Shown here piece after piece: positions 4,753 to 5,092 of a stretch of DNA of 5,092 nt (position 1 is its first letter; every line of letters starts with the position of its first letter). A model generated the notes under the pieces. The model was not told the DNA's origin. It saw only the letters and a list, made by a program, of their open reading frames with translations, and did not search any database. Both the position numbers and the translations under genes were made by a program. The DNA is from Methanobacteriota archaeon (GTDB lineage: Archaea; Thermoplasmatota; Poseidoniia; Poseidoniales; Poseidoniaceae): positions 1 to 5,092 of the forward strand of contig JAAZUV010000118.1 in assembly GCA_018623995.1 (NCBI GenBank), in the 5' to 3' direction.

Positions 4753-5092
4753 ATGGCAGACGATTATGAAAATATGACTGTAGCTGAACTCAAGGAATTG
4801 CTCAAGGAGCAAGGACTCCCTGTCTCCGGAAAGAAGGCAGATCTCATTGAGCGCCTCGCTGGTGCTGCTGAGCAAGACGATGCGCCTGTCGAAGAAACAG
4901 AAGCAGCAGCATCCGATGCTGAAGAAAACGATGACGATTTCTTCGAAGACGATGATGACTGGGATGATGACGAGGACGGTGTCCACGTTGCGAAACAAAA
5001 ACCAGTTCTCGATGAAGCAACGCAAGAAGCCCTTGCTCTTCGAGCAGCCCAGAAGAAGAAGACTCCATCTTTCCGACGAACCGAATGGTTCC
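4753..5092 (+). CDS. rpl32e: SAP domain-eL32 (L32e) fusion protein, 3'-truncated by window edge
   Basis: The first 113 residues of a gene that continues past the window. Three parts are visible. Residues 7-38 match a SAP domain, a helix-extended-loop-helix nucleic-acid-binding fold (MTVAELKELLKEQGLPVSGKK, then ADLIERL). Residues 39-77 form a low-complexity acidic linker; 15 of the 19 residues at 57-75 are Asp or Glu. Residues from about 85 look like the start of eL32: a helix (LDEATQEALALRAAQ) and then the basic KKKTPSFRRTEWF (101-113), which resembles the family's KKPxFxRQEW motif. The position directly after uL6 is where archaeal operons carry eL32, normally followed by eL19 and uL18. The eL32 assignment rests on about 28 residues plus synteny. 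An alternative is a separate SAP protein with a chance basic segment, which I consider unlikely. Confidence 0.82.
   Translation, partial: MADDYENMTVAELKELLKEQGLPVSGKKADLIERLAGAAEQDDAPVEETEAAASDAEENDDDFFEDDDDWDDDEDGVHVAKQKPVLDEATQEALALRAAQKKKTPSFRRTEWF

Noticed and set aside
4921..4980. Purine-rich GAT/GAC/GAA repeats as a microsatellite or regulatory repeat
   Set aside because: These are irregular in-frame Asp/Glu codons encoding the acidic linker. There is no constant repeat unit at DNA level.
4627..5025. A 132-codon minus-strand frame opposite the end of uL6 and SAP-eL32
   Set aside because: Its Ile/Val/Phe-rich composition is the antisense image of the Asp/Glu/Lys-rich fusion gene. It could be mistaken for a membrane protein but has no independent support.

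Overview
This window is an uninterrupted stretch of an archaeal S10-spc ribosomal-protein operon, with every gene on the + strand. The order is uS3 (3' part), uL29, aIF1/SUI1, RNase P component 1 (Rpp29/Pop4), uS17, uL14, uL24, eS4, uL5, uS14, uS8, uL6 and a SAP-domain/eL32 fusion that runs off the right edge. Archaeal origin is clear from eS4 and eL32 (absent from bacteria), from the aIF1-Rnp1 pair between uL29 and uS17, and from the archaeal forms of the other proteins. Gene order, compact spacing, roughly balanced base composition and extended GGAGGTGAT-type ribosome binding sites suggest a euryarchaeote. A marine Thermoplasmatota lineage such as Marine Group II/Poseidoniales is my best guess, but it is inference and not proven here.

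Layout: positions 1-668 hold uS3 and uL29, joined by a GTGA overlap. Positions 693-1251 hold aIF1 and Rnp1, a translation-initiation factor and an RNase P protein subunit. Positions 1254-2406 hold uS17, uL14 and uL24. Positions 2412-3637 hold eS4 and uL5. Positions 3640-4746 hold uS14, uS8 and uL6. From 4753 to the end is the fused SAP-eL32 gene. The largest gap is 24 nt (669-692), so no non-coding region is long enough for a promoter plus leader. No terminator, tRNA, rRNA, mobile element or CRISPR array is visible. The whole stretch is probably one polycistronic transcript started upstream of the window.

The genes act together in ribosome assembly and function: 30S proteins (uS3, uS17, eS4, uS14, uS8), 50S proteins (uL29, uL14, uL24, uL5, uL6, eL32), start-codon selection (aIF1) and tRNA 5' maturation (Rnp1). 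Nearly every gene has its own Shine-Dalgarno site 4-8 nt before the start, often fused to the stop codon of the preceding gene (TGAGGTGA three times).

This is mostly ordinary core genome. The points worth a second look are the SAP domain and acidic linker preceding eL32, an insertion in the uL24 KOW loop built on a perfect in-frame HGGKR tandem duplication, the stop/Shine-Dalgarno composites, and several start codons (uS17, eS4, uL5, uL6) that longest-ORF calling would get wrong or doubt. I see no undescribed multi-gene system here.
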